This document shows, one piece after another, positions 58,948 through 64,000 of a DNA stretch of 64,000 nucleotides. Below the pieces are notes generated by a model. The model worked only from the letters and a program-made list of their open reading frames with translations. It had not been told where the DNA came from and made no database searches. A program made the translations under genes and the position numbers. Source of the DNA: Myxocyprinus asiaticus (lineage: Eukaryota > Chordata > Actinopteri > Cypriniformes > Catostomidae). The stretch is from the NCBI RefSeq assembly GCF_019703515.2, contig NC_059373.1:20422281-20486280 (forward strand). Reading direction: 5' to 3'. Each line of letters starts with the position of its first letter. Position 1 is the first letter of the stretch.

Positions 58948-59050
58948 AACAAAACTCAGATTTTACAAAAAATGGCCAATTGTCCAGCCTGTGGAGAAAG
59001 TACTTGTGGTCAGATATGACAACAGAAAAAACAGGACTACTGGCACATAT
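58948..59050 (+). pseudogene. C2H2-type multi-copy gene, continuation after L1
   Basis: After the right target duplication the plus strand encodes FYKKWPIVQPVEKVLVVRYD and NRKNRTTGTYYL, the block I expect next in this fish family (W.IVxPVExxLGxRxDxRxNRTTGTY). It stops at the Sleeping-Beauty-type element starting at 59,053. Confidence 0.5.
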
Positions 59051-59052
59051 TA

Positions 59053-60175
59053 TTTGAAGTCAGACATTTACATACACTTAGATTGAAGTCATTAAAACTC
59101 ATTTTTTAACCACTCCACAGATTGAATATTATCATACTGTAGTTTTGGCAAGTTGTTTAGGACATCTACTTTGTGCATGACATGAGTAATTTTTCCAACA
59201 ATTGTTTACAGACAGATTGCTTCACTTTTAATTTGACTATATCACAATTCCATTGGGTCAGAAGTGTACATTCACTAAGTTAACTGTGCCTTTAAGCAGC
59301 TTGGAAAATTCCAGAAAATGATGTCAAACCTTTTGACAATTAGTTTCTGATAGGAGGTGTACTGAATTGGAGGTGTACCTGTTGATGTATTAAGGCCTAC
59401 CTTCAAACTCGGTGCCTCTTTGCTTGACATCATGGGAAAATCAAAAGAAATCAGCCAAGACCTCAGAAAAAGAATTGTGGACATCCACAAGTCTGGTTCA
59501 TCCTTGGGAGCAATTTCCAAACGCCTGAAGGTACCACGTTCATCTGCATAAACAATAGTACACAAGTATAAACTCCATGGGACCACACAGCCATCATACC
59601 GCTCAGGAAGGAGACGAATTCTGTCTGCTAGAGATGAACGTAGTTTGGTGTGAAAAGTGCAAATCAATCCCAGAACAACAGTGAAGGACCTTGTGAAGAT
59701 GCTGGAGGAAACGGTCAGGAGCTGCAGGAGGGACTGATGCACTTCACAAAATAGATGGCATCATGAGGAAGGAAAATTATGTGGATATATTGAAGCAACA
59801 TCTCAAGACATGTGCCAGGAAGTTAAAGCTCGGTCATAAATGGGTCTTCCAAATGGACAATGATCCTAAGCATACCTCCAAAGTTGTGGCAAAATGGCTT
59901 AAGGACAACAAAGTCAAGGTATTGGAGTGACCATCACAAAGCCCTGACCTCAATCCGATAGAAATGTTTTGGGCAGAACTGAAAAAGTGTGAGCGAGGAA
60001 GGAGGCCTACAAACCTGTCTCAGTTACACCAGTTCTGTGTGGAGGAATGGGCCAAAATTCCAGCAACTTATTGTGAGAAGCTTGTGGAAGGATACCCAAA
60101 ACATTTGACCCAAGTTAATCAATTTAAAGGCAATGCTACCAAATACTAACAAAGTGTATGTAAACTTCTGACCCA
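59053..60175 (+). pseudogene. Sleeping-Beauty-type Tc1 transposon, internally deleted
   Basis: The left arm shows the IR/DR structure: an outer direct repeat TTTGAAGTCAGACATTTACA at 59,053 and an inner one GGGTCAGAAGTGTACATTCA at about 59,254. A transposase relic starts MGKSKEISQDLRKRIVDIHK at about 59,430 and jumps at about 59,725, after KDLVKMLEET, to LHKIDGIMRKENYVDILKQH, losing roughly 0.4 kb including the first catalytic Asp. The second Asp region (FQMDNDPKHTSKVVAKWL) and the Glu region (SPDLNPIEMFWAELKK) remain, with in-frame stops. On the right only the inner repeat is kept (GTGTATGTAAACTTCTGACC); the outer one is missing. It cannot make transposase. Confidence 0.88.
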
Positions 60176-61315
60176 TATAAAGGATATATATACATGTACA
60201 TTTTACAGCATATTTTACTTTAATGTTAATTTATGAAAGAAATCAGTTGTTCATTGTTAGTGTACAACTTTGAATTTTAAAACTGTAATAGAATATGTTG
60301 AAATAAAGGGGTTATGACATACGTTTTTTTTATTTTTTATTTTAATATGTGGATGAAGTAGAGAATGAGTTGTTTTGCAGCTTTGTTACAAGAAATGCTC
60401 TTTTTGCAGTGAGGAGGACGTTTTAATTCTGAAACTTATAGTAGGCCTATGTTTTTTTATAGTACAAAGACCTCAGTATTTGTTAGAAGAAAATTTGATT
60501 CCTCATGTCATGACTCCTTCAACATTAACCAAGATTAAGTGCTGTTCATGTTAACTAATGTAGCTAACTGATGTTAACAAATAAATAATTTTACCAATTC
60601 ATAATTATTTAAGAAAATGAGTAGAGACCATTTTTCACATCAGCATACTGCTTTTAATTCAACTGTTGACAATTTGTCTTCTATTATTTGTTATTACATG
60701 CAGGAGATATTAAGCAACCCTGTTGTTGAGGAACCCAGGTCATGAAGCAAATACAAAACAAAAAAATCTTACAACAGTTACTATACTATAGTAAAACTAT
60801 TATAAACCAGACTGTACAATTTAAATTTTATACTCAATTGATACACAACATGCTGTCTGGAATCAGTTGTATTTTTTCTTCTTTATGCATGCTTTGTGGC
60901 ATGTTTCATCATGTGCAAATGATATGCTGGTGTTACAGAAAGGTTACAGAATAAATTTCAAGAGTTGAGCACAAATCTTTGCAAATCTGTCAAGCCACAG
61001 AATCATTTAGTTAAAAGGATGACACCGCTCTGTATTTTGTTTTCCTTTCTGACAGTTGTTCCTCTGTTTGAACTATTTTAGAAATAATTAATCAACATGT
61101 CTGTGAACAATAAATGTTTTCTGTATGAACAGTGACTGTTCAAATTAACATATATGAATTGTTTGATGGCATACTGTCATTTAAGTACACCTTTAACCCA
61201 TCTTCTACACTGTCTGATCCACCCTCTCGCAAGAATACCAGCTTCATGATTTCATCACAAATGTGGTATCATGAACTAACAATTAATAATCTAGCAGCAT
61301 TTATTAAAACTTAAA
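60176..61315. other. no gene; AT-rich with MITE words
   Basis: AT-rich sequence. The words ATTAACCAAGATTAA and GTTCATGTTAACTAATGTAG (about 60,520-60,570) belong to the repeat family at 61,316. No coding feature. Confidence 0.4.
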
Positions 61316-61530
61316 GTTAATGTATTAGTATGCTATTTTTCATTGTTAGTTCATACAAGTGAGTTCCTAATGCATTAACTAATGTTAACATATACATACT
61401 TTAAATGATAAAAATGTTTTAGTATAGGCATAAATTAATATTAACCAAGATTAATAAACGCTGTAAAAGTATTGTTCAGTGTAAGTTTATGGGACCTTAT
61501 AGAACCTTATTGTAATGTGTTGCCACATCT
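61316..61530. repeat. dispersed ATTAACTAATGTTAAC repeat (MITE)
   Basis: The sequence contains GCATTAACTAATGTTAACAT, AATATTAACCAAGATTAATA and the end ACCTTATTGTAATGTGTTGC, the pattern of a very common cyprinid MITE whose end reads TAACACTTTACAATAAGG. This copy appears partial. Confidence 0.55.
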
Positions 61531-63712
61531 GTGGTTTGTGTGTTCGGACTGTTCGCATTAAAATAAAAGCAGGACAAGTATGTGGGAATAGTGGTGTGTA
61601 TAAAGTGGTGCAAGAATAATACTAATAGATTTCTAATGTAAGTAATCAGATTGACATTATTATTATTTATTTATTGCCAGATACCACAGAAGTAAAGCCT
61701 CAAAAATAACCACATAATTCAGTGAGCACCTCTTTAATCCAGAACTAACAAAAACAGTACATTGTGAGCTTCTCAAGGCTGGAATTTATGGGAGGTCAGT
61801 CATTCTGAAACTGTTTGTACCAAGGCCAACAAATAAAGATGTATTGCTTGGTGTATACAGTATATTTATTTATCACGATTGAGGACCAACATTTTTGTTT
61901 GGGTGTTTTTTGACCCAATAAAATGGTATCCTTTATCTAAGTGGTACAAGACTTGTTGACTTTTCCTCCATTAGCTATCTAAACACACAAAAAATCTGGA
62001 CTTGATTTGATGAATCTAAGGGGTCTTATAAAAAACAAAAAAACAAAAGCAATACTTGAGATGTTCCTGGTCATTTTTGACACGCCATAGGAAATGAATG
62101 GGAAATACAGAAATACAGAGATTTTTTTTGTTTTTGTCAAAAAAAACAAAAAAAAAAAACTATAAATCAGACACAATGCAGAACACAACGACACATAAAT
62201 GAAAGGGTGACACTATAAAACATCTACAGTGCAGACCCTCACCCACATACAGATTTGTTTTACTATATTAGTGATCTCTTATTGACTTCCATTGATTTCA
62301 TATCAGACTAATAATATTTTCTATTTCCAAACTCTGCACCTAACCCTAACCATCACACAAACATGTGAACATCACTAGATTTGAAGATCAACATCATATG
62401 ACCCATTTAAGAGTTTATTATTATTATTATTATTATTATTGATGAGGACATTTGACCCTCACATGTATGTTCGGGTCACGCGAACATCACAAGTGTGATT
62501 CGCAGACAAACAGTGCACAAGAGTTATGATAAATAATGAATTGGGTGAATGTTGATTTTGAACTGTGTGAAAAGTGTTTTGAGGTCAGAAATGAAGTTAT
62601 TTTCTAGTTCAACATTCTTTCCTAAACTAGCAATGCCAAGAAATTCAACAGATTTCCTGGTCATTCACATTTGTAACAATCCATCAACTGTCATTCAGTG
62701 TCATAACAAACAGAACATTACATGAGAAACATAATGAAAGAAAGAACTTCTGCTTTCATCTTAGTGCAACTTAGTAAAATTATTTACAGAAAGGAATTAC
62801 TAAAGAAAGATATTGCATAGTTTCATTGTCAGTTATAGTTGCATTAAACATCACATGCAATGCAGCAAAATGTACAGATCCACAATACATAAAGATTGTT
62901 TGTGTGGTATGGGTGCTACCCTCACCAAGCAAGGATTATTTGTTTTGTTGTATTTACATTTAAAGTTTGAAAAATGTTTTCTTATCTGTTAGCATAAATA
63001 AATTAGACTTTAGCACTCAACATCTGTGTTTAAGCTCGTTCGTGTACGAAGATGTCAACATTAGACTGCTGGTTAGATACACTATATAGCTAACCATATC
63101 ATTGCATATCATATGGTTTATTATTAAAAACTAATTTTGAAATTTGCAATAAAAAGAGATGAAAGAACGGGTAGTTGGGGTGGTGTTGAAATCTTGTAGA
63201 TTTTGAGATGGTGTTTTAAATGTTGCCTAACTAGTCAATAGGCATCTCTATAAAAGGTTTTTTTACTGTATGTTCCCAATTATGCTAGAAATGTATATTT
63301 TTCAATGTTGGTCTGGAACATTTACTGCAGAGACAGAGGGATAGGCAATGGGGCTTTGAAATCAGATAATAATATAAAAAAAAACCTTTGTATTTCTCTC
63401 AACAGTAGATAAAACTACATACAATTTAATTCTCAAACATTAAGCATGCTTGAGTGGTGCATTTTCAAATTTCACACAACATAGAAATTAAACACTGTTT
63501 GTTTATTTTATATATATATATATATATATATATTACATTGTAGACCATAAGTCCTTTTCAAAGTTTTCAGAAAACTTTTTAATATAAAATCTATGGAATT
63601 ATTTATTCAATATTTTAAGGTCATTCACAAGAGCATTCTTGAATCAATATTTTCTATTATAATTATAGATAGTTTTACAGTTTAAGATTTTGGTACCTTG
63701 AAGTTAAAAGGA
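61531..63712. other. no gene seen
   Basis: AT-rich with a (TTA)n run at about 62,416-62,440 and a TA run at about 63,511-63,533. The words CACCTAACCCTAACCATCAC near 62,338 suggest an old dispersed repeat. No exon was recognised. Confidence 0.45.
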
Positions 63713-64000
63713 TAGTTCACCCAAGATAGAAAATTATCTCATTTACTCACCCTCATGCCATCAAAGATGTGTATGACTTTCTTTCTTCTGCTGAATGAAA
63801 ATTAAGATTTTTAGAAGAATATTTCAGCTCTGTTGGTCCTCACAATGCAAGTGAATGGGTACCAAAAATTTGAAGCACCAAAAGCATATAAATGCAACAT
63901 TAAAGTGATCCAACAACTCCAGTGGTTAAATCCATGTCTTCATAAGCGATATGATAGGTGTGGGTGAGAAACTGTTCAATATTTATGTCCTTTTTTTACT
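63713..64000. mobile_element. MITE, cut by window edge
   Basis: It starts TTAAAAGGATAGTTCACCCA and carries the family words TCATTTACTCACCCTCATGC and CACAATGCAAGTGAATGGG. The right end lies outside the window. It shows the uninterrupted form of the site that L1 copy B entered at 45,684. Confidence 0.8.

Noticed and set aside
59275..59742. 155-residue minus-strand open frame
   Set aside because: It is antisense to the Sleeping-Beauty-type transposase relic.
62338..62360. CCTAACCCTAACC words resembling telomere repeats
   Set aside because: There are only two units, within a dispersed repeat. The fish telomere unit is TTAGGG in long arrays.
1..64000. CRISPR arrays, bacterial operons, rRNA or tRNA genes
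   Set aside because: No regular spacer/repeat array, ribosomal RNA or intact tRNA was seen. The tRNA-like core at 28.85 kb lies in a SINE unit.

Overview
The window looks like nuclear DNA of a ray-finned fish, most likely a cypriniform (carp/minnow/loach group). It is AT-rich with long introns. The only recognisable host gene has a vertebrate cdk6 exon structure. Most of the rest is made of repeats I associate with cyprinid genomes: palindromic MITEs ending in TTAAAGG(A/G)ATAGTTCACCC, a Sleeping-Beauty-type Tc1 element, fish L1 and CR1/L2 LINEs, and hAT elements ending in CAGTGTTGGG. The species cannot be named from sequence alone.

Layout. Positions 1-17,053 hold the 5' half of cdk6 on the minus strand, with three coding exons at 16,836-17,053, 13,331-13,466 and 5,353-5,520. 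They encode residues 1-174: the N-lobe, the PLSTIRE helix, the HRD and DFG motifs and the activation-loop threonine. The rest of the kinase lies beyond the left edge. Its introns carry a nearly intact Tc1 transposon (2,284-3,869), two MITEs, a diverged tandem duplication and several repeat-poor stretches that may be regulatory. Positions 17,054-18,400 are the probable 5'UTR/promoter region.

Positions 18,400-64,000 contain no intact host gene that I can support. The region is a nested mosaic: a decayed L2-like LINE (about 21.9-22.5 kb), an hAT element with an exact 8-bp target duplication (22,958-23,682), a foldback MITE (23.8-24.5 kb), a tandem tRNA-SINE-like repeat split by a 1.25-kb hAT-like element (28.7-30.4 kb), a 5'-truncated L1 (34.8-36.4 kb), two foldback elements joined at 39.97-41.78 kb, remnants of a multi-exon fish gene family (41.8-43.6 kb), a CR1/L2 LINE (43.7-45.5 kb), another L1 inside a MITE (45.7-46.65 kb), an endogenous retrovirus remnant with a broken env and an integrase piece (48.7-51.5 kb), and a three-level nest at 52.5-60.2 kb.

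In that nest, a C2H2-type multi-copy gene fragment (52.5-53.1 kb, resuming at 58.96 kb) was split by a 5.9-kb L1 that left a 12-bp target duplication. The gene fragment then ends against a Sleeping-Beauty-type transposon. The L1 is odd. Its 3' end is missing and is replaced by an inverted piece from a different L1 copy.

I found no clearly new functional system. The most unusual things are the chimeric L1 insertion, the tandem repeat between its two ORFs, the gene-family remnants that keep splice sites despite frameshifts, and the ERV envelope.
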